From contig OZ010786.1 in assembly GCA_963932465.1 (NCBI GenBank), positions 442,792,619-442,856,618 of the forward strand: DNA of 64,000 nucleotides, in the 5' to 3' direction. Made by a program: the position numbers and the translations under genes. Origin of the DNA: Maratus speciosus. Lineage: Eukaryota; Arthropoda; Arachnida; Araneae; Salticidae. Under the pieces are notes generated by a model. That model had not been told where the DNA came from and made no database searches. It saw only the letters and a program-made list of their open reading frames with translations. This document shows positions 1-11,004 of this stretch, piece after piece; position 1 is the stretch's first letter; every line of letters begins with the position of its first letter.

Positions 1-1402
1 TATTAACATTTTATGTATATATAGTAGATAATTCCACAAAGCAAAGAATGGTGTCTGGAAAATAATTTATTTTTGCAGTGTTTTTACAATGACTTATTTA
101 GCTACATGATATGCAAAAATATTTTGCATGTAATTTAAACCTTTATTACGGGCCACGACTGTCGACCTTTTTATATTCAATTGTAACAAAATTTATATAT
201 TTTTTTTTATTTTTTTAAGTTTCTCTTTAAAATATCCTAGTACATGTGTATGACAGAGATTATTTATCAAAAAAGTGGTACAAAAAGAATAAAAAATAGT
301 CTTCCGGGACATTTATGTCCTAAACCCTTAATCAAAGGATTAACCCTTTATGTACTGAATTATGAATTCATGAAAATTTTATGTTCTAAAGCATTTTTCG
401 TGAATTGTTTAAACTACATTAGAAAATTTACATAATCATTTAATAAATTTTAGAAGGATTAATTAAATTTGAATTTATAGGGATTTTGTGCAATATTTAT
501 AACCCCACTCAAATCTTTTATTTTAACTATTTTTCTTCCCATTTTGCAGAATTAGGAAATGTACAAATATAATGTTCTTTCAATTGAAATATAGAAATGT
601 TTCCGAATTTACCCCCCCCCCCTCCCAACACCCAGAAATCTTAAAAGATGCAAATGCAAAAAAGAAAAATCATTCTTTTAAAAATATTTTTGTTATGTGT
701 AGCCAATAATGTTTTTCGAACAAGATAGAGTAATGTATCTATAACTCATTCTAAACTAACTGTATTACAACTAATCTATGTATTAAATGAGTTTTATAAC
801 AAGTTATTTTAATGGTACTTATAAGTACCGTTAGTAGATAGAGGGTTTTCATATGCTTAAAAAAAATCACGAAATATTCTCTCACGTTTCATTTATATTT
901 TACTAAAAAAATTATTTTTAGGGAAGCGAAAAATATAAAAAAAATACCAAGAAAGCATGGAAAAAATGAATTATATTTCTGCAAAAAGAATCCTCTTTTT
1001 GGAGAACATTTAATTAAATACTTACGGGAGAGACGTGAGAAATTTTAATATTGTACTCGGGACTCCCTCAAATATACCTGTTCTGAAATTGGCATTTGGG
1101 TATTAAAATGCAAAAAAGGGCGTCAGGTTTCCCTATAGTTAAGAAGGAAAAAAATGAAAATCTTGCAATGGAAATGACCTTATTTTCTATTTTTTGCCAT
1201 TTTTATAAATTCGAGCTAAGAAAATAAGGGGAAAATTAAATAAAGCGGAAATAAAAATACTCTGGCAGGGCGTGCATATGCAAATGTCATTTTGAAGAAA
1301 GAGGTTTCAAATAAATATGAATTCAAATGAAATTATTTCTTAGTATTTGAAACAGCACAAAAATAATAATAATAATAAAATGCAATTTTACAAATTACAA
1401 CG
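1..1402. other. AT-rich stretch without a gene
   Basis: I see no coding potential here. The longest ORF (63 codons, 244-435) has no recognisable motif. Notable only are a C-rich tract near 611-622 and a perfect 16-bp palindrome at 814-829 (GGTACTTATAAGTACC). Confidence 0.6.
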
Positions 1403-1995
1403 ACCATTTGGAAAACGATTTTTTCAAAGACTAAAATTTAAGACATAAAAAATCGCACGGAGTTGATCATACATTACGTACGCCATGAATTAAACATTAA
1501 TAGTGTTATTACACATAAAAATTGCAAGCGACAAAAATCGCCTGCGACTCCTCAGATTTCCTGAAACTTACGTATTATCCACCTGAAATTTACGTATTAT
1601 CCAAAAATTTCATTGGCTGTTCGGGAAAAGGCTTTTCCATCGTCAGATTTATTGGAAATCTGACGACCAATTTAAAATGAAATTTCATTTTTAAACTTCT
1701 AAATATCCCACAATATTACTTTTTATACCGTCGTACAGAGAATAAAATGTACTTTTAAATGCAATTTGTTTGAAAGCTGTATCTCAATTTGTTTCTGAGT
1801 TATTAATTTTTTTTTGTAGTTTTTATTACTTTTTTGTCATAGTGGCAACAGAAGTAACCATCTCTGTTGAAAATAAAGGTTAGTGTACAGACTAATCAGA
1901 AAACGAATAAAATGCGGATTAAACCAATAAAACGCTTGAGATACGGTTTTGATTTCCTACCCTGACGAGGACAATAATCATTTTTCCAAATGGTT
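1403..1995 (+). mobile_element. TIR element, copy 1
   Basis: A non-coding element of about 590 bp bounded by ACCATTTGGAAAA on the left and its inverse (TTTTTCCAAATGGT) on the right. The same sequence recurs in reverse at 3018-3559 and as a fragment at 3590, which defines it as a repeat family. It contains a hairpin, GTCAGATTT paired with AAATCTGAC (about 1641-1664), present in both full copies. The homology to copy 2 extends about 20 bp past the left tip, so the true left boundary may lie slightly outward. A small local duplication (about 1561-1602) is specific to this copy. Superfamily unassigned. Confidence 0.65.
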
Positions 1996-2396
1996 AATAA
2001 TTACTTTAAAGTATAGAATTAACTAGATTTATATAAAAGTTCTACTTTCTAGTTTACATTTTAGTTTGAAAGAAAATTATTGTTTAATTCAAAATTTCAT
2101 AAAAGGATTAGATTTACGTTTAACCCTTAAATGCAGGATTTTTTATTTTGTTTTGAAAATATTACATATGATTATCTGAAAGGTTTATTACACAGGAAAA
2201 ATAATGAAAAATGATCAGAGATACAATTTTCATATAATGCGTCAATCTTTTCTTCTGTTGCACATCTGTAATATAAGTAAAAACTACTGTCGTGTGGCTA
2301 TTTTATGCTAAATTAATGCAAACTAGTAAATACTTTAATAAGTATGTCTCCAAATACCTTACTTTATATAATTATTTATTTTATAAAACTTTATCT

Positions 2397-2646
2397 TTAA
2401 CCCTTTAATTCCCATAATAGAATACTTTCTAGAAATTACGTAGTTCAGATATCTGACTTTACACCAGAAAGTTTCAATGGTTAATTTCGATTTATTTAAA
2501 TACGGAATGTCTGTTTTTTAATTAAAGCAAATAATACTATTTTGATTTTCTTATGTGAATTAGGTATATCGGAATTTAAAAAAAAATCTATTAAATTCAA
2601 AACAGTGTTGTTTGCATATATGCAAAGCTGCGCACTAAAGGGTTAA
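2397..2646. mobile_element. TTAA-flanked MITE (piggyBac-like)
   Basis: A 250-bp segment bounded on both sides by TTAA, with termini CCCTTTA and TAAAGGG immediately inside. TTAA target duplication followed by CCC is the signature of piggyBac-type insertion. The interior has no ORF, so this would be a non-autonomous element. The TIR is short, so chance cannot be fully excluded. Confidence 0.45.
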
Positions 2647-2728
2647 AATACGGTATTTAACAAGCATTTTAAAAATAATAGTCTGTTACATAGCCGTCAA
2701 ATTTTACGCTTTTTTTCTACAACTACTA

Positions 2729-2955
2729 TTAACCCCTTAACGGTCGCATTAAATTATGCCTTAAATATTCAAATTGCATAGTGGCACAACTTTTTTGAAA
2801 AAGAAATACCCACCTTATTTAATGACAGGTAAAATGATACCATAATAAAGCCTATTACACCATTTTATAAAACTGGTGGGAATCATACAAAAAAGAATAC
2901 AAAGAATAAAAGACACAGCCCTTGAATATCACGGGAGCAAGAATTAAGGGGTTAA
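2729..2955. mobile_element. TTAA-flanked MITE (piggyBac-like), second copy type
   Basis: A 227-bp segment bounded by TTAA, with termini CCCCTTAA and TTAAGGGG. It has the same architecture as the MITE at 2397-2646, only about 80 bp away, but a different interior. Non-coding. Confidence 0.45.
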
Positions 2956-3017
2956 AAGGATTTTTATTAAACCCCTGGTGACAAGCTTCACGTATACGTG
3001 GCGAATATCTTTTTTTA

Positions 3018-3559
3018 ACCATTTGGAAAAATGGTTATTGTTCTCGTCAGGGTAGGAAATCAAAAGCATACCTAAAGGTTTTTATTGATTTAATCATCAT
3101 TTTATTCGTGTTTTGATTGGTCTATACAGTAATATGTATTTCCCTTTACTTTCAACAGAGATGGACAACAGAGTATTGCCTCTAAGACAAAAAAAGTAAT
3201 AAAAACTACAAAAAAAATTAATAACTCAGAAACAAATTGAGATACAACTTTCAAACAAATCGCATTTAAAAGTACATTTTTTTCTCTATACGACGGTGTA
3301 AAAAGTAATATTGTGGGATGTTTAGAAGTTTAAAAATGAAATTTCATTTAAAATTGGCCGTCAGATTTCTTGGAAATCTGACAATGGAAAAGCCTTTTTC
3401 CCGAACAACCAATGAAATGCTTGGTTCTGTCGCTTACAATTTTTACGTGTAATAACACTATTAATGTTTAATTCATGGCGTACGTAATGTATGATCAACT
3501 CCGTGCTATTTTTTTATGTCTTAAATTTTAGTCTTTGAAAAAATCTTTTTCCAAATGAT
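3018..3559 (-). mobile_element. TIR element, copy 2 (inverted)
   Basis: Reverse-complement copy of the 1403-1995 element, about 542 bp, beginning ACCATTTGGAAAA and ending CCAAATGAT. With copy 1 it forms an inverted repeat with about 600-bp arms and a 1-kb spacer holding two TTAA MITEs. The copies differ by scattered substitutions and small indels. Confidence 0.65.
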
Positions 3560-3589
3560 CGTTGTAATTTGTTAAATTGTATTTTTTTA

Positions 3590-3672
3590 ACCATTTGGAA
3601 AAATAGTTATTGTTCTCGTCAGGGTAGGAAATCAAAAACTTATCTGAACGTTTTCATTGGTTTAATCCGCAT
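3590..3672 (-). mobile_element. TIR element, copy 3 (fragment)
   Basis: The first about 80 bp of the same element in the orientation of copy 2. It breaks off at a long T tract. The pre-tip context TTTTTTTAA is shared with copy 2. Confidence 0.55.
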
Positions 3673-3708
3673 TTTTTTTTTTTTTTTTTTTTTTTTTGGG
3701 GGGGGGGG
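3671..3708. repeat. poly(T) then poly(G) tract
   Basis: A run of about 26 T followed directly by about 11 G. The abrupt T-to-G homopolymer junction truncates copy 3 of the TIR element and may be a sequencing or assembly artefact. Confidence 0.7.
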
Positions 3709-3974
3709 AAACTTTGATTATTCTAACAAGTCATTTTTTATTGAAACATTTACCATATTTAATCAATGGATTTCTCAGGTTCAATTACACACAAAATTCT
3801 ATCTTTATAATCCTGTGATAAAAGATATTAAATAAGGTGACTTTTTTCTTTTAAAAAATAGTTGTAGGGAAAAAACGAACGACTTGTTAAATATGCCTCT
3901 ATATTTTAAAGGCAAGCCAGGTTTTTTTTTTCGTCATCTTCTATTGGCTTCCTCCTGATAAAAATTTTAAAATT

Positions 3975-4560
3975 ACTTCATGCATTCGGTGTGTCTGGCC
4001 GTCTGATCGTCTGTCCACACTCTAACTCCCGTAAATATACTCGGATTTTCGTGCAATGGATAAACGTCGTTTTGGGTCACCAAGGTGTGTTTGGTATTGT
4101 ATATGAAGTATGTGGGATTAATAGTTCATTTACAGGGACACTGAAAAAATTCCGTTATATCCTAGTGAATGGGGTAAAATCATTTACAGTGTATTTTAAT
4201 AGGGCAATGCAATATATACAGAGCTGATCAAAAAATTCCAATAATTTTTCGTTCGTAGATGGGAACTGCTGAAATTTGGGTTTTTCAAGTATGTTATGAG
4301 TTTCCATATGGTTGAATTAGACATAATATTGTAACTTATTAAACTGTGCAGTTTTGTATTATTATTCTGAATGTGTTGGAAAGTGTTTCATAACCTATGC
4401 TGGGCGCATGTTTTTTCTTCCTTGTTTTAATTGGAAGCAGTTTATTTGTAAATGAGCCGTAATTAGCTATTTTTAACACTTTCCATCATAGTTGAAAAGT
4501 GTTTATGAATTCGGTTTGCCTCTCTGTCCGTTTGCAGTGACACACTAGAGTATTTGGCTA
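3975..4560 (+). repeat. dispersed repeat R1, copy
   Basis: Sequence related to 51288-51665 and 56845-57700. Shared blocks include the TTGAAAAGTGTTTATGAATT block, the ACAGGGACAC-plus-CAAAAGAATTCCGTTA type block, and the TTGGAAAGTGTTTCATAA block. The blocks keep the same order in the 57-kb copy, so this is one dispersed family rather than chance similarity. No coding frame is maintained between copies. Confidence 0.5.
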
Positions 4561-4828
4561 CAGCCTATGATGAATAATTGCTGTAAATGCGTGTTCAGTT
4601 GTTATATGCGTTTTATTAACTAATTTTATTTTTATTATGCTTTTATTAAAATTTAACTACTTCTTCTTACTTGGTGTGGATAGATTCTATATATCATATA
4701 CAGGGTTATACAAAAGATCTCAAGTACATTTCCGTTTATTTATGGAAATTGCTGAATGGGAATTTCAATTGTGCCATGCGTTTAATTGAACTAACTTTTA
4801 ACACACTATGTAATTTATACCGTAGAAC

Positions 4829-5320
4829 CTCGATTATTCGAAGTAATTGGGACCGACCACCTTTTGGAAAATCGAAATTTTCGGATAATCGAGAATGCTT
4901 CAATTTTAAGATTAAGGGCAAATATGTGTCCTATTTCTTATTATCGTAACAAGTTCTTAATAAAAATAAATAAATAGCAAAATAGGAATGAGAATAAACT
5001 ACCTGAATTTTAATTTTGAAATCAAGTACCTTTTCATATATTTCACAAGGGTTTGAAACAAGGTTTTCTTTGTTAAAATTTCGATTGCCTTTGCTTTACA
5101 GGTCTATCATGAAGTTTTTTTAATACTATTGTTTCACCAGTATCACAGTCATTCGTCTGCTTTCTGCATAATTTTTCTTTCATTTTTGCAGCATCTTTCT
5201 TCATAACATTAACCGCTGCAATACCAACGCCGTATTCTTGAACTCATTTCGTCATACTCTTCCCCGATTCTACATGATTTATGATTTGCATTTTTTCTTC
5301 TATACTTAACATAATGCGGG

Positions 5321-5352
<32 letters not shown>

Positions 5353-5590
5353 GATAAAAATGAAAATTTTTACTCTAGTATAAATCTCGTAGGGGAGCTC
5401 AAGTTAAATTCTAAAAAATTCTAAGAAAGGGAATCCAAAATATTTATCTGTACGCGTGGTTCGGAAAGGACCGCTTGCACAAGAGGAATGTAATAGAAAA
5501 AAAAATTAAAAATGGATTTCGGTAAACCGAGAGTTTCGGTTAAAAGAGCTTCGGATAAAAGAGGTCGGATAAAAGAGGCACTGTAAAAAA
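4829..5590. mobile_element. pogo/Tigger-like transposon remnants
   Basis: The left part (4829-4900) begins with a typical pogo-type terminus (GTAGAACCTCGATTATTCGA, then an inverted version ending near 4895). The right part (5516-5588) reads, on the minus strand, CAGTGCCTCTTTTATCCGAC, another pogo-type terminus but not the same one. They are probably ends of two related elements. Between them lies a broken transposase N-terminus (5073-5312). The segment is degraded, with a poly(T) tract at about 5321-5346. Confidence 0.5.
5073..5312 (-). pseudogene. pogo/Tigger-like transposase N-terminus, frameshifted
   Basis: Read on the minus strand from 5312, the start encodes MLSIEEKMQIINHVESGKSM, which resembles the N-terminal helix-turn-helix (psq/CENP-B type) of Jerky/Tigger transposases. 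A stop follows two codons later. In another frame the family-like string EYGVG continues, so at least one frameshift is present. Only DNA-binding domain sequence survives; no DDE catalytic core was found nearby. Family assignment rests on remembered domain patterns. Confidence 0.55.
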
Positions 5591-5819
5591 AGCACTGTTG
5601 ATTTGCCAGCACAAACTGCTGACGTCCGAATTGCCAGCATTGTGCTGTTAATTTTACGCAACTACTTTTATTATACATGTTTATATAATCAAGAAACCAG
5701 AGAAAGCTACAGCACATCTGACTGTGATCGAGTTTGAGCGCGAGATGAACAGTATTTTGTGCTGTAAAAATGTCGTTTTTTTTTTTTTTTTTTTTTTTGC
5801 AGTGTACATATGAATCTAT

Positions 5820-6890
5820 GGATCATATTCAATACAGCACAAAAAAATTGGATATTTTTTCTTACTATTCAATGGTAATTGCAGACATTGGGTTTCAAAT
5901 GCGTTATGCATTTTCTATATTGTTTATTTAGACATATTTCACCTTAATAAATTGTAACGTTTTGTTTCAGTATTCCGAATGCGTTGGAAAGTGTTTCATA
6001 ATCTATTCTGAACGCGTGAGTTTTCGTTATTGTTTTACTTATATCTAGGTTTATGCATTATTTTTAATTATAAATGTTTTCAATGAAATTTCCTCAGAAT
6101 GGCGGCATAAATTACTACTTGAATTGTCACATAGAAAAACGAAAATAGAGCGAATTCCAATATCTTTACTGATATCATTTTCGTATTAGAATTTTCACCT
6201 TAATAAATTGTAAAGTTTTATTGCAGTATTCTGAATGCGTTGAAAAGTGTTTCATAATCTTTTCTGGATGCATGATTTTTCGTTATTGTTCTACTTATTT
6301 CCATCTTTATGTATTATTTTTAATTATGAATGTTTTTAATGAAATTTCTTCAGAATGCCGGCATAAATTGCTACTTACATTATCACATGAGAAAACGGAA
6401 ATAGTGCGAAGTACTATATCTTTACTGATATCAATTTCTTATTACAATTTTCACCTTAATAAATTGTAAAGCTTTGTTACAGTATTCTGGGTGCGTTGGA
6501 AAGTGCTTCATAATCTATTCTGGACACATGATTTTTCGTTATTGTTTTACTTATTTCCATCTTTATGCATTATTTTTTATTACCGTAATTTCCGGCGTAT
6601 AATCCGCGGATTAAACAATCATTTTTCGTCCCAGAAAGTTTTTAAAAATAAATGTAATTTCTTAGATCGCGGTAAACATTTGGATTCAATTCCTAAAGAA
6701 ATTTTCTGGGTCCAAACAGAATTGTTTGATCCGCGGATTATACGCCGGAAATTACGGTATATATGTTTTTAATGAAGTTTCTTCAGAATACCAATACCGG
6801 CATTAATTACTACTTACATTATCACATGGGAAAACGGAAATAGTGCGAATTACAATATCTTTACTGATATCATTTTCCCATTACAATTAA
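5820..6890 (+). repeat. 256-bp tandem array (R1-related)
   Basis: Three direct repeats with a 256-bp period, anchored by CCTTAATAAATTGTAA at 5942, 6198 and 6454. Each contains a block like GCGTTGGAAAGTGTTTCATA and ends near GATATCATTTTC. Leader sequence 5820-5941 matches the R1 copies at 4205 and 57430. The third unit is split by the MITE at 6581-6759. ORFs inside it (6221-6469, 6491-6772) follow the repeat and show no protein signature. Confidence 0.75.
6581..6759. mobile_element. 179-bp TA-flanked MITE with ~39-bp TIRs
   Basis: Begins TACCGTAATTTCCGGCGTAT and ends with the inverse; the termini match over about 39 bp with one mismatch. TA bounds both ends, consistent with a TA-targeting Tc1/mariner- or pogo-class element. 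The interior is itself partly palindromic, so the whole unit folds back. Comparison with the two sister tandem units, which lack it, shows a clean insertion. Confidence 0.75.
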
Positions 6891-7784
6891 AATTAAGTTA
6901 AAAAATATTTGAACAGAAAATGACGTCACTTTAAAATAAACGCGAATTTTCACTCATTATCTTGTAACATTTCATTATTTCTTCAATCTGGTGATACGGT
7001 CTTTGAGACGCTAATCTCAAAGCAAGGCAAAATGAATAAATGAGAAAAAATGACATCATATTTTAATGGAGACGGGAGTTTTCTTTGATAAAATTAAATG
7101 ATTTATCACAAATGCGCCTAAAAGACAGATATTTGATCTCACTTGCCGGTGCCGAGATTGGAATCTGAAATCAAGAGTGCGAATGTTCATATGCAAAGTT
7201 GTATGAAACAAACTGGATGTCAAGTTTGTAAATTTATTTATTAATATTTTATTATAACATTTTAACATTGTAAAATATTTTTTAAATGTTGATTATGATT
7301 ATGAGAAATACGCAGGTAAATTTTTCGACGGGCAGAATGACGTTATGTCAGATTTCTTTGGAAAACGATATTACATCGTGCATGTGACATATTTGCTGTT
7401 CATTCCTTAATTTTTCATTTCTTAATACGAAAGATCAACTCAATTGATATCTTCATCATCATTACTTAATCTTGATTACATGTTATTAATTAGGTAGGCG
7501 TGAAAGAAATGGTGTTTGCTGGGTTTGAATCTGGGGCCTAGTATATTGAAGATGAGTTCAGAAGTAAAAGTGTAGCTCTATTGTTCCGTGTCAGTGACTC
7601 TTCCTATACTGTTCATTGAAGTTGTTGCGTGAGATGACATCACCACACACTCCACCCTATGTGAAAGCGCCCTATTTAGGCATTGCCCTGCGCTTATTTA
7701 CAGCTAGGAACTACTCTATAGAAGACGAGTACCGTAGCACGGAGCTAACAGCTAGCTCATTTGTACCGCGTCAGTGACTCATCA
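6891..7784. other. AT-rich stretch without a gene
   Basis: No supported gene. A diverged partial duplication is visible: GTGTCAGTGACTC near 7589 and GCGTCAGTGACTC near 7769, each preceded by related sequence. Confidence 0.5.
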
Positions 7785-9386
7785 TACAGGGTGTCCCAAA
7801 AAGGAGTACCTCTTTTTAAAAATAAATAAGAAACAAACGAATAGAGTTATTAAAAATATTCTTCAGGAAACGGATGTGTGAAGTCTGGAATTTTGTTTAG
7901 AACACTTTATTATGATTGTTCAAAATCTGACGGAAAGATGGCGCTACAGCACATTTTGGTGGCTATATAAACAAATGGAGCATGTGTGAAGATAAGACAA
8001 ATGTAGACGTGGTCAGTGAAAGTTCAGTAGTAACCATTTCAAGGGAAACAGTAGTTGTCGTTGCGTAAATTCTTCAAAATGGTGTATTCGATGGATGAGA
8101 GAATTTTCATTGTTTTAGAATATCACCCATTGGGTGAAAGTTTCACATCAACAAGAAGGAGCTTCGAAAAAATATTTAATGTAAAAAAGGATCCGCAGCC
8201 GAAGGCAATAAACAAATTTTGGGAAAAGTTTCTGCGAACTGGTAGTGTTGCGGGTGGATTGACGGGGAAAGTTGGACGACATCGGTTGTCAAGAACAACA
8301 GCAAATGTTGAGGTTGTTCAGAATACCATTGCACGCACTCCAAAAACCCCTGTTCGCAAAACTGCATCTGCCTGTGGGATAACCAAAACAACTATGCACA
8401 GAATTCTGCGACTATCCCTGGAAATGTTTCCATACAAATTGCAAACGCAGCATCGACTACCAGGGTACTTCCATTGATGAAGAATCGATTTTCTCCTTCG
8501 GGCAGTAAAAGTAAAAAACGAAATGCTACACATGATTGATGGTGTCGACATTCAAGCAAGCCAAATATGGATTTCTGACAAAGCTCATTTTTACCTGGAT
8601 GGCTTCGTCAATAAACAGAATTGGCGAATCTGGGGTTCTGAAAACCCTCATGTGTGTGTTCCACGATCGTTGTATTCAAAAATAATTACTGTATCGGCAG
8701 CTTTATTCAGCAAAGGCATTTTTGGACCCATTTTCCTACAGGAGACAATGAATGCCAATTGTTACGCTGAAATATTGCATCGCTTTGTTGGCCATCCATA
8801 ATTCCTTGGAAGATGTACCCAAAACATCCTGGCTCATGCAAGATGGTGCAAAGCCTCATCGAACATCTGACGTTTTCACTCTTCTTGAGGAATACTTTGA
8901 CAACCGCGTGATTGCATTAGATTACACGAAATTAAACGGCAAGGGTATGAATTGGTCACCTTACTCATCAGATTTAACTCCGTGTGAATTTTTCTTTGGG
9001 GCCATTTGAAGGATCTGGTTTACTGCCAAAATCCCACTTATCTAGCAGAGCTCCAGCGATTAATCTCTCAAGAGTGTGCATCCATTTCCGTACAGACGTT
9101 TAAGAAGGTGTGTGCTAATTTCATTCTAAGACTCCGACATGTTATTGTGATAAATGGAGGACAGATTGCAAATATTGTCATTTAATTTTCAACTATTGCT
9201 GATGAATGCAGTAGCCGCAGCGCCATCTGTCAGAAAGAATTTGAACTAACATAATAAAGTACGAGTATTTTAAACGGAATTCCAGACTTCACACATCCGT
9301 TTCTTAGAATATTTTTTTTAATAACTCTATTCGTTTGTTTCTTATTCATTTTTAAAAATAGGTACTCCTTTTTGAGACACCCTATA
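7785..9386 (+). mobile_element. mariner-type transposon with long TIRs
   Basis: Bounded by TA on both sides (7785-7786, 9385-9386), with termini CAGGGTGTCCCAAAAAGGAG and, inverted, TAGGGTGTCTCAAAAAGGAG. The inverted termini are long, about 190 bp, and run inward to a GATGGCGCT motif (7937) and its inverse (9218). Full length is about 1.6 kb. It encodes a single transposase (8079-9185) disabled by stops and frameshifts. TA target and the DDE/D motifs support the Tc1/mariner superfamily. Confidence 0.88.
8079..9185 (+). pseudogene. mariner-like transposase (disrupted)
   Basis: Would catalyse cut-and-paste transposition of the surrounding element. The N-terminus starts MVYSMDERIFIVLEYHPLGE, a helix-turn-helix domain of the type common in arthropod mariner-like proteins; ATG at 8079 fits the family start. 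The first catalytic block is SDKAHF (D at about 8577); the family usually has DEAHF, so the acidic residue after D is K here. The second is QDGAKPH (D at 8842) and the third SSDLTPCEFF (D at 8971), 43 residues later. Damage: two consecutive TGA codons at 8475-8480, a frame change near 8785-8800, and another near 9001. The C-terminus reads on in a third frame (HLKDLVYCQN) to a TAA at 9183. Not functional as read. Confidence 0.88.
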
Positions 9387-9461
9387 TATTGTTTGTTGAA
9401 CAAGTGATGGCGTCGCTTCAGTTACTTTTTCGAGCAAAGATTAATTTTATCAATAACTTTA

Positions 9462-10990
9462 AATCCCCGCAACAGATCTCCCGGGGGTTACAGGGGGTCC
9501 AACTTTGAAATCTTGAATGATAACCCCCATTTTTTATTGCAGATTCGGATTTTACGAGCAAAAATACGTAACTTTTGCAATTAAAATTTTTTTCAGATCC
9601 TCATTTATCACGGCGTAATCGAGCAAATAAGCACCGCCCCCTGAATAATAGGCCTGAGCGCTGACACTAAAATGGCGGCTGCCGAAGGCGGATTTTTTTT
9701 AACGTAGGTACGGTCCCTAAAATGTTGACACCAGTATTTTATAAAAGATTTCTCAGACTCGTTTAATCTCAGAAAAATAAAGCGGAAAAAACTTAAGAAA
9801 ATTATTGGTACGAGTATTTAAGGGACTGTACATACGCCAAAAAAAAAAAAAAAAAAAAATCCGGCTTCGGCAGCCGACATTTTTTTGTCAGCGCTCAGGC
9901 CTAGTATTCAGGGGGCGGTGAAATAAGACAGATACATATTTTAGTTTTCCCAACCAGGTTTTGACATCTCGAAATCTGATTGGGCAGAACTTTTGACGTC
10001 AAAGTTGGCGTCTTTTGCGCGAATAGTTTTTCTGGAAAACTATTATTGGAGATTGTTTTGATGGCGCTTTACATGGTTTTTATATAAAAAATTAATAGAA
10101 ATATATTAAATTACTTTTATATTTGCATTTCTTTATATCTGGTCGATCATTTTTAAATAATAAACTGTGTATTTTGATATTTTAACCAGCAAATATATGC
10201 GACTCCCCTCCCGAACAAAAAAAATGATAGTCTTCATTATTTGGGGGCTGGGTGTTTTGACAGTCTGCGTTTCGATGTCTTCTGCTGTTAAACAAATCGC
10301 TTTAATTCGGGGCCGGATGGGAGTGTATGAGTTTTTTTTTTAAATATTACTATAAAATAACATACAGGACAAAACAAAATCATATAAAACCTTTTTGTAC
10401 TGTCTGAGCAAAGATGGGAAGTAGCGTAAATTTCAGGTGGGGGGGGGGATTATAGGTTTTGATGATTGATCACTAATAACTGCAACTACTGACTAGGAAG
10501 TATGGCAGAAAAAATACAGAAATTCAAATAAATGTAATAATTTTTTGTAAATTAATATTTTTTTTCCCATTTTTCCATTTTTTTAATAAATTATATAGAT
10601 ATTTTTATAATAATTTATCCATTTTTATAAATCTAAGACTTTTTGAAATGCTTTTTGTATTTAACATGCGCCTTATCATTTTGTACACACTCATAATAAG
10701 CATAATACGAAGTCTGCAATACATATTTTTACAAGTTAAAAATGAAAAAGTCTAACATTTATTTAGATTTCTTTTTATAGGAACCTAAGTTTTTAATGTC
10801 TTTTATGTATCATATTGTTTGATTTTTTTTATTATTATTATTGTTCAATTGGTTTAACTTTTTTGTTACAAAAATTTAACATTGAACGTAGAACTGAATG
10901 AAATATATTAATAATTGCCCTTTCTCGGGCTTAAAAAAATGTAGGAAATAAACTGATTTGTTTTTAATTTGTTCTGCTAATTATGTTTTA
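9462..10990 (+). repeat. dispersed repeat R2, copy A (interrupted)
   Basis: Plus-strand copy of a family whose two other copies (11005-12358, 12359-13519) lie in the opposite orientation. It is close to copy C in places: the block around 9950-10010, with AATCTGATTGG and TTTTGACGTCAAAG, differs by only a few bases. The 5' tip seen in B and C is missing. The MITE 9632-9920 sits inside it. The right end beyond about 10600 is soft. No conserved ORF is shared by the three copies. Confidence 0.6.
9632..9920. mobile_element. 289-bp MITE with 7-bp TSD
   Basis: Termini CACCGCCCCCTGAAT and its inverse, continuing as an imperfect TIR through the GCCTGAGCGCTGACA and ATGGCGGCTGCCG type blocks. It is flanked by AAATAAG on both sides (9625-9631, 9921-9927). 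Repeat copy C (around 13229-13250) has the uninterrupted sequence with a single AAATAAG, an empty-site proof of insertion. A second copy lies at 32911-33172. Non-coding; superfamily not assigned. Confidence 0.85.
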
Positions 10991-11004
10991 GTTTATATTT
11001 CTTG

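Noticed and set aside
4829..5590. One intact pogo element with matching TIRs
   Set aside because: The two terminal sequences are pogo-like but not inverted copies of each other.
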